From contig NZ_FNVT01000019.1 of NCBI RefSeq assembly GCF_900108335.1, forward strand, positions 1-64,000: DNA of 64,000 bases. Reading direction: 5' to 3'. Below, piece by piece: positions 1 to 7,261 of this stretch. The position numbers and the translations under genes are program-made. How positions within the stretch are numbered: the first letter of the stretch is position 1; each line of letters starts with the position of its first letter. The stretch comes from Nonomuraea solani. GTDB taxonomy: Bacteria; Actinomycetota; Actinomycetes; Streptosporangiales; Streptosporangiaceae. The notes below the pieces were generated by a model that saw only the letters and a list, made by a program, of their open reading frames with translations, made no database searches and had not been told where the DNA came from.

Positions 1-766
1 CGTCATCCTGGCCGGCCGTGTGGTCCTTCTCCAAGGTGGCCCGCATCGACTCGTACTGGCCGAACCGCTCGAGGATCTGCTCGCTGGTCCATCCCAGTGC
101 CTTGAGAAGCACGGTGACGGCCTGCTTGCGCTTACGGTCGATGCGCACACCGACGCTGTCGCGCTTGTCGATCTCGAACTCCAGCCAGGCACCCCGGGAC
201 GGGATGACCTTGCAGCCATAAAGATCCTTGTCGGACGTCTTGTCGACATTACGTTCGAAATAGACGCCGGGCGAACGGACCAACTGCGAGACCACGACAC
301 GCTCGGTGCCGTTGATGATGAACGTGCCCTTCGGCGTCATGAGCGGGAAATCCCCCATGAACACCGTCTGGCTCTTGATCTCACCGGTGGTGTTATTGAT
401 GAACTCCGCCGTCACGAACATCGGGGCGGAGAAGGTCATGTCCTTGTCTTTGCACTCATCGACTGAGTACTTCGGCGGCTCGAACCGGTGGTCGCGGAAC
501 GACAAGGACATGGTCCCCGAGAAGTCCTCGATAGGACTGATCTCTTCGAAGATCTCTTCGAGGCCCGACTGGGTCGGGACGTCCTTGCGCCCGGCCTGAC
601 GAGCCGCCTCTACCCGGGCCTTCCACTTTTCGTTGCCGAGCAACCAGTCGAACGACTCGGTCTGCAGGGCGAGAAGGTCAGGAACTTCGAGAGGCTCCTG
701 GATGCGCGAAAAAGAGACGCGACGGGGACCAGCGGGTACGGCGGAGGCGTTGCGCGAGGCTGCCAA
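1..766 (-). CDS. rpoB: RNA polymerase beta subunit, N-terminal part (runs off window start)
   Basis: Reading the minus strand from 766 gives LAASRNASAVPAG, then VSFSRIQEPLEVPDLLALQT and the conserved lobe with FSGTMSLSFRDHRFEPPKYS and the block ending MTPKGTFIINGTERVVVSQL. This is the start of the catalytic core beta subunit. About 255 residues lie in the window; the rest continues to the left. The start codon is TTG at 766, chosen because GGAAGGA lies 6-7 nt upstream and because actinobacterial RpoB proteins begin at this point. No ATG or GTG nearby fits. The rifampicin region is outside the window. The gene is divergent from nothing functional: a TetR gene lies upstream in the same direction. 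Identity is very secure. Confidence 0.97.
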   Translation of the reverse strand, partial: MAASRNASAVPAGPRRVSFSRIQEPLEVPDLLALQTESFDWLLGNEKWKARVEAARQAGRKDVPTQSGLEEIFEEISPIEDFSGTMSLSFRDHRFEPPKYSVDECKDKDMTFSAPMFVTAEFINNTTGEIKSQTVFMGDFPLMTPKGTFIINGTERVVVSQLVRSPGVYFERNVDKTSDKDLYGCKVIPSRGAWLEFEIDKRDSVGVRIDRKRKQAVTVLLKALGWTSEQILERFGQYESMRATLEKDHTAGQDD

Positions 767-861
767 CGAGCGTCCTTCCGGAGGGCACGGATGGAATCGA
801 GTTACGCGCATGCCAAGCGTCCCGACAGAATCGGGGGTGTCGATAGGCAGCACGAGGGAGC

Positions 862-891
862 ATCATAACGCAAAAGAGAAACAAGTGTCTA
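862..891 (-). promoter_or_regulatory. Probable housekeeping promoter of rpoB
   Basis: On the minus strand TAGACA (891-886) and TATGAT (867-862) are separated by 18 bp. Each matches the sigma-70 consensus hexamer at five of six positions. Predicted transcription would start near 855, leaving a leader of about 90 nt before the TTG start at 766. Confidence 0.6.
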
Positions 892-994
892 CACTAATTG
901 CGAGCGTCAACCTCAGTGCCGCCTTCAGGATTCCACAGCCGGGTGGATTCGTCAAACTCGCACCGTCGCCGCACGCGATGACCCGCGCCGATTC

Positions 995-1630
995 TCAGCC
1001 CGCGGAAGAAACGTACCCCCCACGCCGCCAGCGCTCCAGCGTGTGGTCGAGGTGCTGGTCGAAGAGGCCGACGAGGTCCATGGCCGGGTCGAGGAGCCAC
1101 TGGATCTCCAGCCCGTCCATGGTGGCGCAGAGGGCGCGGATCTCCGATTCGGCCTGACCCTGGGTGATGGGCGGGATCTCCCCCGCCCGCGCCACACCGA
1201 GCAGCCGCTCGACCAGCATGCCGACGATCTTCGCGTAGCGCTCCTGGATGAAGGCCCGCGCCGGGTGCTTCTCGTTGGACGCCTCTCCGGTGAGGCGGAT
1301 GAAGAGCTCCAGCAGGCCGCGGTGCTCGACGTGATATCTCATGAGCGCGCGCAGGTCGTCGAACCCGCCGAGGCCGGCCCGCTCTCCGACGCCGAGCGCG
1401 GCGGTCTCTCTCGCCCACCATTCCAGCACGGCGGCGAGCAGGTCTTCCTTGTCCTGGAAGTGTCGCAGCAGGGCGGCGGGCGAGACGCCCACGTCGGCCG
1501 CGATCTGCCGCATGGAGGCCCCGTCGTAGCCGTGCGCGGTGAACGCCCTGGCGGCGGCGTTGACGATCTGCTCGCGCCGCCTGATGCCGCTCCGGTACGG
1601 CCCGCGCGCACTTCCTCCGGCATTCGCCAC
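995..1630 (-). CDS. TetR family regulator of the adjacent sugar operon
   Basis: A 211-residue repressor. The N-terminal HTH is clear (RREQIVNAAARAF, then SMRQIAADVGVSPAALLRHF), followed by an all-helical ligand domain with the sequence HVEHRGLLELFIRLTGEA typical of TetR proteins that sense small metabolites. The GTG at 1630 was chosen because GGGAGG lies 8 nt upstream; longer readings run into the divergent gene's 5' region. It is divergent from a sugar catabolic operon starting at 1734, and a perfect inverted repeat sits between them, so it most likely represses that operon and itself. The inducer is not evident from sequence. Confidence 0.85.
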   Translation of the reverse strand: MANAGGSARGPYRSGIRRREQIVNAAARAFTAHGYDGASMRQIAADVGVSPAALLRHFQDKEDLLAAVLEWWARETAALGVGERAGLGGFDDLRALMRYHVEHRGLLELFIRLTGEASNEKHPARAFIQERYAKIVGMLVERLLGVARAGEIPPITQGQAESEIRALCATMDGLEIQWLLDPAMDLVGLFDQHLDHTLERWRRGGYVSSAG

Positions 1631-1677
1631 TGAACCAGCCTCCCGGGAAACGCCCTCTTGCGCAAAAGCTATCAGGC

Positions 1678-1701
1678 GTTTACGTTTGCCGAAACGTAAA
1701 C
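1678..1701. promoter_or_regulatory. TetR operator, perfect 10-bp inverted repeat
   Basis: GTTTACGTTT and AAACGTAAAC form a perfect inverted repeat around the 4-nt spacer GCCG. It lies in the 103-bp gap between the TetR gene and the divergent isomerase gene, the expected position for autoregulation and control of the operon. Confidence 0.75.
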
Positions 1702-1733
1702 AACCGATCACTTTTTGCCCGAGGAACTCCTCC

Positions 1734-2615
1734 ATGCGATCCCACGAACCCCTGATCGGCATCAACCCTCTGCCATGGCTGCTCGGCCCGGCCGGCTTCA
1801 CGCTGGACGTGCCCACGCTCCGCACCGCCTTCACCGAGATCGCCGAGACCGGCTTCACCGCCGTACAGGCCGACGTCCCACAGGGCCTGACCCCGTCCGG
1901 CTACCTCGCCCTCCTCCAGGAGTACGGACTCACCCCGGCGCCCGGCTACTTCCAGGGCGCCTACGACGACCCCGGCGGGATGCCCGCCCTTCTCGAAAGC
2001 GCCCGGCGGCACGCGGGCACGCAGGCCGCGCTCGGCATGACCGAGGTCTTCATCGCCTCCACGCTCGCGGCCGAGCGGCTCGCCACGCCGGCCGTGGGCG
2101 CCGCGTCCGACCCGGCGCGGCTGGGCACCGTCATCGAGAACCTCGCCCGTGCCTGCGAGGTCATCGTCGCCGAAGGCGTACGCCCCTGCCTGCACCCGCA
2201 CGTCGGCACCTGGATAGAGACCGAGCACGAGACCCGGGCGGTCCTGGACGCGATCGCGCCCGGCCTGCTGGCGTTCGGCCCTGACACCGGGCACCTGCGG
2301 TGGGCCGGCGCCGACCCCGCCGCCCTCATCGCCCATTACCGGGACAGGGTGGGCGCCGCGCACCTCAAGGACGTCCACACCGCCGTCGCGGCCCAAGGCG
2401 GCGGCTTCTGGGAGACCGTACTCGAACGGCACCTGTGGACCGAGCCCGGCCAGGGCGACGTGGATCTCGAAGCGGCACTCGCGGCCCTGCCCGGCGACTT
2501 CGCGGGCTGGCTGGTGATCGAGGTCGACGTGCCCGACCACGGCACCCCCAAGGACAGCGCCGCCCTGTCACGCCAATGGACGCGCACCCACCTGGGAAAG
2601 GAGGCACGCCGATGA
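1734..2615 (+). CDS. Sugar phosphate isomerase/epimerase, IolE-like TIM barrel
   Basis: A 293-residue xylose-isomerase-like TIM barrel. Motifs FGPDTGHLRWAG, AHLKDVH and WLVIEVDVPD match the metal-binding and active-site strands of inosose dehydratase (IolE) and related epimerases. The ATG at 1734 follows GAGGAA at 1721. It is the first gene of a tightly packed operon: the next ATG overlaps its stop by 4 nt. Together with the Gfo/Idh/MocA oxidoreductase and the transporter, it suggests oxidation and dehydration or isomerisation of a cyclitol or sugar. IolE-like chemistry is an inference; a keto-sugar epimerase is equally possible. Confidence 0.85.
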   Translation: MRSHEPLIGINPLPWLLGPAGFTLDVPTLRTAFTEIAETGFTAVQADVPQGLTPSGYLALLQEYGLTPAPGYFQGAYDDPGGMPALLESARRHAGTQAALGMTEVFIASTLAAERLATPAVGAASDPARLGTVIENLARACEVIVAEGVRPCLHPHVGTWIETEHETRAVLDAIAPGLLAFGPDTGHLRWAGADPAALIAHYRDRVGAAHLKDVHTAVAAQGGGFWETVLERHLWTEPGQGDVDLEAALAALPGDFAGWLVIEVDVPDHGTPKDSAALSRQWTRTHLGKEARR

Positions 2616-3631
2616 CGCTCGGCATCGGGATCATCGGAGCCGGCCCGGTCACCCAGGCCATTCACCTGCCCGCCATCGCGGGGCTGTCCGACCGGCTGCG
2701 CGTGACGCACGTCATGGACGTCGACGCCGCCACGGCGGCCGCGGTGGCGGCCCGCGCCGGGGCCGCGTACGGCACGAGCGTCGACGACCTGCTCGCCGAC
2801 CCCGCCGTGGACCTCGTGGCCGTGTGCAGCCCGCATCCCTTTCACGCCGAACAGGCCCAGGCCGCCTGCCGCGCCGGCAAGAAGGGCGTCCTGGTGGAAA
2901 AGCCGCTTGCCACCACCCTGGACGAGGCCCGCGCGATCGCCGAGGCGAGCCGGGAGAGCGGTGTGCCGGTCGTGGTGGGCGCCATGCACACCTACGACCC
3001 GGCGTGGCTCGCCGCCGAGCGCGCCTGGGGCGATCTGCCGGAAACCGCCCGCCGGGTACGCTCGCGCATCGTCCTGCCGCCCAACGCGCGCTTCGAGTCG
3101 GCGGCCACCCAACTGCACGCCGACCCGGTGTTCCCGCCCAGGAGCGGCGACCCGGCCGCGGCCATTCGCGGGGCGATCCTCGGGCTGGCCATCCACAACC
3201 TGCCGCTGGTACGGCGTTTCCTGCCGGAGATCGAGAGCGTGGACCTCGTCCGGCGGCTCCAGCCGTTCGGGTACGTGCTCACCCTGCGGGGCGGCGGGCG
3301 TACCGCCGAACTGATCGGCTACCTGCACGGCGGCTGGCGTACGGAGTGGACCTTCGAGGTCTGGGGCGACGGCGGCGAGCTGCGGCTGGATTTCACCCCC
3401 TCCTATGTACGCGCCGGCTCCGCGACGGCCGAACTGCGCACCGGCGCGGGCACGCGGCTCTTCGGGCCGTACCCCGGCAACGGCTACACCGGCGAATGGC
3501 GGCACCTGGCGGCGGTGGCGACCGGCGCGGAGCCCCTCCGGTACGGCCCCGGCGACGTCGTCGCCGACCTGGCCTACGCGCTGGACCTCGCCGACCGTGC
3601 CGCCCTGCTGCTTCGAGGAGCCGCCGCATGA
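2612..3631 (+). CDS. Gfo/Idh/MocA family NAD(P)-dependent oxidoreductase
   Basis: A 339-residue dehydrogenase. The N-terminal Rossmann fold shows GIIGAGPVTQAIHLPA, then CSPHPFHAEQAQAAC and the family signature VEKPLATTLDEA containing the conserved EKP. The C-terminal half is the usual alpha/beta substrate domain. It probably oxidises a hydroxyl of a sugar, sugar acid or inositol. Its ATG overlaps the upstream stop (ATGA) and AAAGGAGG precedes it at 2597-2604, so it is translationally coupled to the isomerase. Confidence 0.88.
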   Translation: MTLGIGIIGAGPVTQAIHLPAIAGLSDRLRVTHVMDVDAATAAAVAARAGAAYGTSVDDLLADPAVDLVAVCSPHPFHAEQAQAACRAGKKGVLVEKPLATTLDEARAIAEASRESGVPVVVGAMHTYDPAWLAAERAWGDLPETARRVRSRIVLPPNARFESAATQLHADPVFPPRSGDPAAAIRGAILGLAIHNLPLVRRFLPEIESVDLVRRLQPFGYVLTLRGGGRTAELIGYLHGGWRTEWTFEVWGDGGELRLDFTPSYVRAGSATAELRTGAGTRLFGPYPGNGYTGEWRHLAAVATGAEPLRYGPGDVVADLAYALDLADRAALLLRGAAA

Positions 3632-4398
3632 CCGCTCCCCTCACGGTGACCCTCGCCGGGGACGCCGACCGCCCGGCGCTCCACGCCACCCTCGCCTCGC
3701 TGCCCCAGGACTTCCGCCCGGTCGCCACCGGCGGCGACGTGCTGGCCGTGGCCGGCCTCGACGCCCTGACGAAGGCCCTCGCCGACCGGCCGCGCGGCAT
3801 CCTGCTCACCGGTGTGACGACGGGCGCCCCCGGCCGCGTACACGATCTCGCCGACCGTGCCGCCGAGGCGGGCGTCCCCGTCGTCGTGGCCGCGACCTGG
3901 GCGCTCAACCCGGCGCTCACCGCGGCCACCGGCACCCTGCGCCGGGACCTCGGCCAGGCGGCGCTCGTCGAACTGACCGCGACCGTCCCGCCCGGCCTGC
4001 CGGTCCTGGTGGACCAGCTCGCGCTCCTGCGCACCGCCCTCGGCCCCGCGACCGCCCTCGAACTCCTCCAGAGCGACGACCACGGCCACACCGCGCACGC
4101 CCGGGCCGGCGACGTGCCCGTCCACCTGGCCGCCGCCGTCTCCCCCTGGGGGCCCGCGCGCGCCCGGCTGAGCCTGCTCGGCCCCGCCGCCCAGTGGCGC
4201 GTGTCCTTCCCCGACCCCGCCACCGCGAGCCCGGCCGACGTCGTCCGCTCCGACGCGGACGGCGAACACCGGCTGCCCGCCCTCTACGAGAACGCGGCCC
4301 GCGCCTCCTGGCGCGCCCTGCACGCCGCCGTCACCGAGGGCGCCGCGCCCCCGTACCGGCTGCACGACCTCGCCGACGACCTCCGTCTCCTCCTCTGA
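3628..4398 (+). CDS. Uncharacterised operon protein, possible oxidoreductase-accessory protein
   Basis: A 256-residue protein, coupled to the Gfo/Idh/MocA gene by an ATGA overlap. No catalytic motif or signal peptide is recognised. The layout (short beta-alpha units, a segment resembling a Rossmann strand near VPVVVAATWALNPA, then WRVSFPDPAT and a helical C-terminus ending LHDLADDLRLLL) resembles a degenerate Gfo/Idh/MocA-type domain pairing with the preceding enzyme. That resemblance is weak and should be read as a hypothesis. Context ties it to the same sugar pathway. Confidence 0.7.
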   Translation: MTAPLTVTLAGDADRPALHATLASLPQDFRPVATGGDVLAVAGLDALTKALADRPRGILLTGVTTGAPGRVHDLADRAAEAGVPVVVAATWALNPALTAATGTLRRDLGQAALVELTATVPPGLPVLVDQLALLRTALGPATALELLQSDDHGHTAHARAGDVPVHLAAAVSPWGPARARLSLLGPAAQWRVSFPDPATASPADVVRSDADGEHRLPALYENAARASWRALHAAVTEGAAPPYRLHDLADDLRLLL

Positions 4399-4416
4399 CC
4401 CCCCTTGGAGGCCGCC

Positions 4417-5676
4417 ATGTCCACTTCAACGACCACCGTCCGTCATGAGCCGACCGCGCCGGTCGGCATCCGCTTCATCGCCCTGTACGCGCTGGGCCAG
4501 CTCGGTCTCTGGGCCGGCCTGCTCACCCCGATCACGGTGACCCTCTCGGTCAAGGTCGGCGCCGTCGACCCCGAGGGCAAGGCCGCCAGCCTGGGGCTCG
4601 TCCTGTCGGCGGGCGCGTTCCTGTCCATGGCCATCACCCCGATCTGGGGGAACCTGTCCGACCGCACCACCAGCCGCTTCGGCCGCCGCCGCCCGTGGCT
4701 CGCCGGTGGAGCCCTGGCCGGCGCCGGCGGGCTGCTCATCATGGCCGTCGCGCAGAACGTACCCGCGATTCTGCTGGGCTGGTGTGTCACCCAGGTCGGC
4801 TACAACGCCGCGCAGGCCGCGCTCAACGCGGTCATCTCCGACCACGTGCCCGAACGGCAGCGCGGCCGGGTGTCCGGCATCCTCGGCCCGATGAGCAACA
4901 TCGGCATCCTGGTCGGCACGTTCCTGACCACGATGGTCGTCGACAGTACGTCGCTCATGTTCCTGCTGCCGGGCGTCTTCGCCTTCGCCGCGATCGGGCT
5001 GTTCGCCGCCTTCCTCCCCGACCGTCCCGCCGACCCCGGGCTGCTCGGCCCCTTCCGCCTGCTCGACCTGCTGCGCAGCCTGTGGGTGAACCCCTTCGCG
5101 CACCGCGACTTCGGCTGGGCCTTCGCCGGACGTTTCCTCATCTTCACCGCGAACGCCTTCAAGCTCACCTTCGGCTTCTACGTCATTACCGACCGGCTCG
5201 GGTACGCCCCCGCGGAAGCGGTGTCCCTCGTCTTCACCGCCACGCTGGTCTTCACCGCATGCTCCCTGTTCACCGCCACCGTCGGCGGCTGGCTGTCCGA
5301 CCGGACCGGCCGCCGCAAGGTGTTCGTGCTCGTCGCCTCCCTCATCATGGGCGCCGGCCTGCTGACCCTCGGCTTCGCCGCCAGTTTCCCCCACTACCTG
5401 ATCGGCTCGGCGATCCTCGGCTTCGGCACCGGCACCTACCTCGCCGTCGACATGGCGCTGGTCGTCCGTGTGCTGCCCAACCGCGACAACGCGGCCAAGG
5501 ACCTGGGCGTCTTCCAGATCGCCAACTCGCTCCCGCAGTCGCTGGCACCCCTGATCGCGCCGCTCTTCCTCACCATCGGCGGCGGCGACCAGAACTACCC
5601 CGCCGCCTTCACCGCCGCCCTGTGCTTCGCGGTCCTGGGCGCCCTGACCGTCATCCCCATCCGCCAGGTCCGCTGA
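4417..5676 (+). CDS. MFS transporter, GPH (glycoside-pentoside-hexuronide) type
   Basis: A 419-residue membrane protein with about 12 hydrophobic segments. The loop 2-3 signature GNLSDRTTSRFGRRRPWLAGG and the later GGWLSDRTGRRKVF place it in the major facilitator superfamily, nearest to sugar:cation symporters of the GPH type. ATG at 4417 follows TTGGAGG (4405-4411). It is the last gene of the TetR-controlled operon and is the probable uptake system for the substrate handled by the upstream enzymes. Confidence 0.85.
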   Translation: MSTSTTTVRHEPTAPVGIRFIALYALGQLGLWAGLLTPITVTLSVKVGAVDPEGKAASLGLVLSAGAFLSMAITPIWGNLSDRTTSRFGRRRPWLAGGALAGAGGLLIMAVAQNVPAILLGWCVTQVGYNAAQAALNAVISDHVPERQRGRVSGILGPMSNIGILVGTFLTTMVVDSTSLMFLLPGVFAFAAIGLFAAFLPDRPADPGLLGPFRLLDLLRSLWVNPFAHRDFGWAFAGRFLIFTANAFKLTFGFYVITDRLGYAPAEAVSLVFTATLVFTACSLFTATVGGWLSDRTGRRKVFVLVASLIMGAGLLTLGFAASFPHYLIGSAILGFGTGTYLAVDMALVVRVLPNRDNAAKDLGVFQIANSLPQSLAPLIAPLFLTIGGGDQNYPAAFTAALCFAVLGALTVIPIRQVR

Positions 5677-5856
5677 CGGCCGCTCTGCCGTGATCATGAA
5701 CGGCGACGGCAGGACCATGGGTCAGCGACGCCCCGACCTCCTGAGCGCCGTTCGGGGAGATCGGCCTGGACGTGATGTGGTGGCCGTGTAGAGGTACTGG
5801 GTGGGTCGTGTGCAAGGCGGTCCACTCTTGGGGTGGCGCGCCTACCGTCGCAGATT

Positions 5857-7152
5857 ATGCAGACAGTGGACGTCCTGGTGGTGGGTGCGGGCCTGGCCGG
5901 CCTGCACACGGCCCGGCTGCTCGCGCGGCGCGGCCTGAGCGTGCTGGTGGTCGACCGTCGCAGGTCGTTGTCGTCGGGCATCCGTACGACGGGGATCTTT
6001 GTCCGCCGCACTCTCGACGACTTCGACCTGCCGGATCACCTGCTCGGGCCCGGTATCCGGGACGTGCTCCTGTATCCGCCCTCGCGGCGGGACCCGATCC
6101 GGCTCACCAGCGACCGGGACGAGTACCGCGTGGCCGACATGGCGGCCGTCTACGAGCACGCGCACCGCGCGGCGTCGTCGGCGGGTGCGCGGGTGCTGCT
6201 GGGCGTGCGGTACGCCGGCGCGTCGGCGGATCTCGTACAGGACGCGGACGTGTCGGCGGATTCGGCACGGTTCGCGAGTGCGTCGGCGCGTCTCGCGCGG
6301 TTCGCGGGCGCGTCGGCGGGTTCCGCACGGTTCACGGGCGCGTCGGCGGGTTCCGCACGGTTCACGGGCGCGGCGGCGCGTCTCGTGCGGTTCGAGGGTG
6401 CGGAACCGGTGGCGGCGCGGTTCATCGTCGGCGCGGACGGCGCCCGCTCCCGGGTGGCCCGTGACCTCGGTCTCGACGTGAACCGGCGTTTCATCGTCGG
6501 CGCCGAGATCGTCCACCCGGTCGCGTCGGGCACCACCACCCCGGCGTTCCACTGCGTGCTGGACCCCCGGGTCGCGCCCGGCTACCTGGGCTGGGTCATC
6601 GACGACGGCCGGCACGCGCACGTCGGTGTCGCGGGTTATCCGGCCGCGATGCGTACCGGCCTCCGTCACCTCCTGGACGCCTTCGCCGCGGACGCGCCCG
6701 GCCGCGCGGCGCCGGCCGGTCCGGTCGAGCGCCGGGGTGGCCCGATCCCGGTGGGCGGGGTGCTGCGACGGCTGGCGTGCCCCGCCGGGCTCCTCGTCGG
6801 GGACGCGGCGGGCGCGGTGTCGCCGCTGACGGCCGGTGGGCTGGACCCCTGCCTGCGCATGTCCGAACTGGCCGCCGAGGTCGCCTTGGAATACCTGCGT
6901 ACCGGTGACGCGCGGGTGCTGAGCCGGTATGACGGAAACGGGTTGCGGGCCCGGTTCCGGGGACGGCTGCTGCTGCGCCGCGTGTTCGCCGGCATCCGCT
7001 CCCCCGCCGCGGCCGAGGCTGCGGTGGCCGTGCTCCGCGGGCGCGCCGGTCGTGCCGCGGCGGCGCGGATCCTGTTCGGCGACGGCTCGTTCCCCGAGGT
7101 CCGCCCGCGTGTCCGGACGGGATGGAACGGAGTGGAACACCGTACCGGTTAA
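5857..7152 (+). CDS. FAD-dependent oxidoreductase, geranylgeranyl-reductase-like
   Basis: A 431-residue flavoprotein. The N-terminus has the dinucleotide-binding motif VLVVGAGLAGLHTARLLARRG, and the later GLLVGDAAGAVSPLTAGGLD is the second FAD motif of the GGR/SMO superfamily. The start at 5857 has no Shine-Dalgarno; TACCGT lies 8 nt upstream, suggesting a leaderless mRNA. Residues about 129-178 are a 10-residue repeat inserted between the FAD and substrate parts. The gene lies 110 bp upstream of the PKS-NRPS gene in the same direction, so it is a plausible tailoring enzyme reducing or hydroxylating the polyketide product. Confidence 0.8.
   Translation: MQTVDVLVVGAGLAGLHTARLLARRGLSVLVVDRRRSLSSGIRTTGIFVRRTLDDFDLPDHLLGPGIRDVLLYPPSRRDPIRLTSDRDEYRVADMAAVYEHAHRAASSAGARVLLGVRYAGASADLVQDADVSADSARFASASARLARFAGASAGSARFTGASAGSARFTGAAARLVRFEGAEPVAARFIVGADGARSRVARDLGLDVNRRFIVGAEIVHPVASGTTTPAFHCVLDPRVAPGYLGWVIDDGRHAHVGVAGYPAAMRTGLRHLLDAFAADAPGRAAPAGPVERRGGPIPVGGVLRRLACPAGLLVGDAAGAVSPLTAGGLDPCLRMSELAAEVALEYLRTGDARVLSRYDGNGLRARFRGRLLLRRVFAGIRSPAAAEAAVAVLRGRAGRAAAARILFGDGSFPEVRPRVRTGWNGVEHRTG
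6241..6390 (+). repeat. Five in-frame 30-bp tandem repeats in the flavoprotein gene
   Basis: Units begin at 6241, 6271, 6301, 6331 and 6361. The third and fourth share exact stretches. Each encodes ten residues of the type A-S-A-x-x-A-R-F-x-G. The unit is in frame and adds about 50 residues. Confidence 0.9.
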
Positions 7153-7261
7153 CGAGCTCCGGGTCTCACGTACCGGGACAAATCCCAGAATTACCGCCCG
7201 AAGCCCGTAGGCTCCCTTTCCCACGCGGACGCGACAGGAGCCGGTGGAAGGCGGGGCGGGC

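Noticed and set aside
1631..1858. Longer start for the TetR gene reaching 1858
   Set aside because: It would overlap the divergent isomerase gene and lacks a Shine-Dalgarno; GTG 1630 has one and leaves the operator intergenic.
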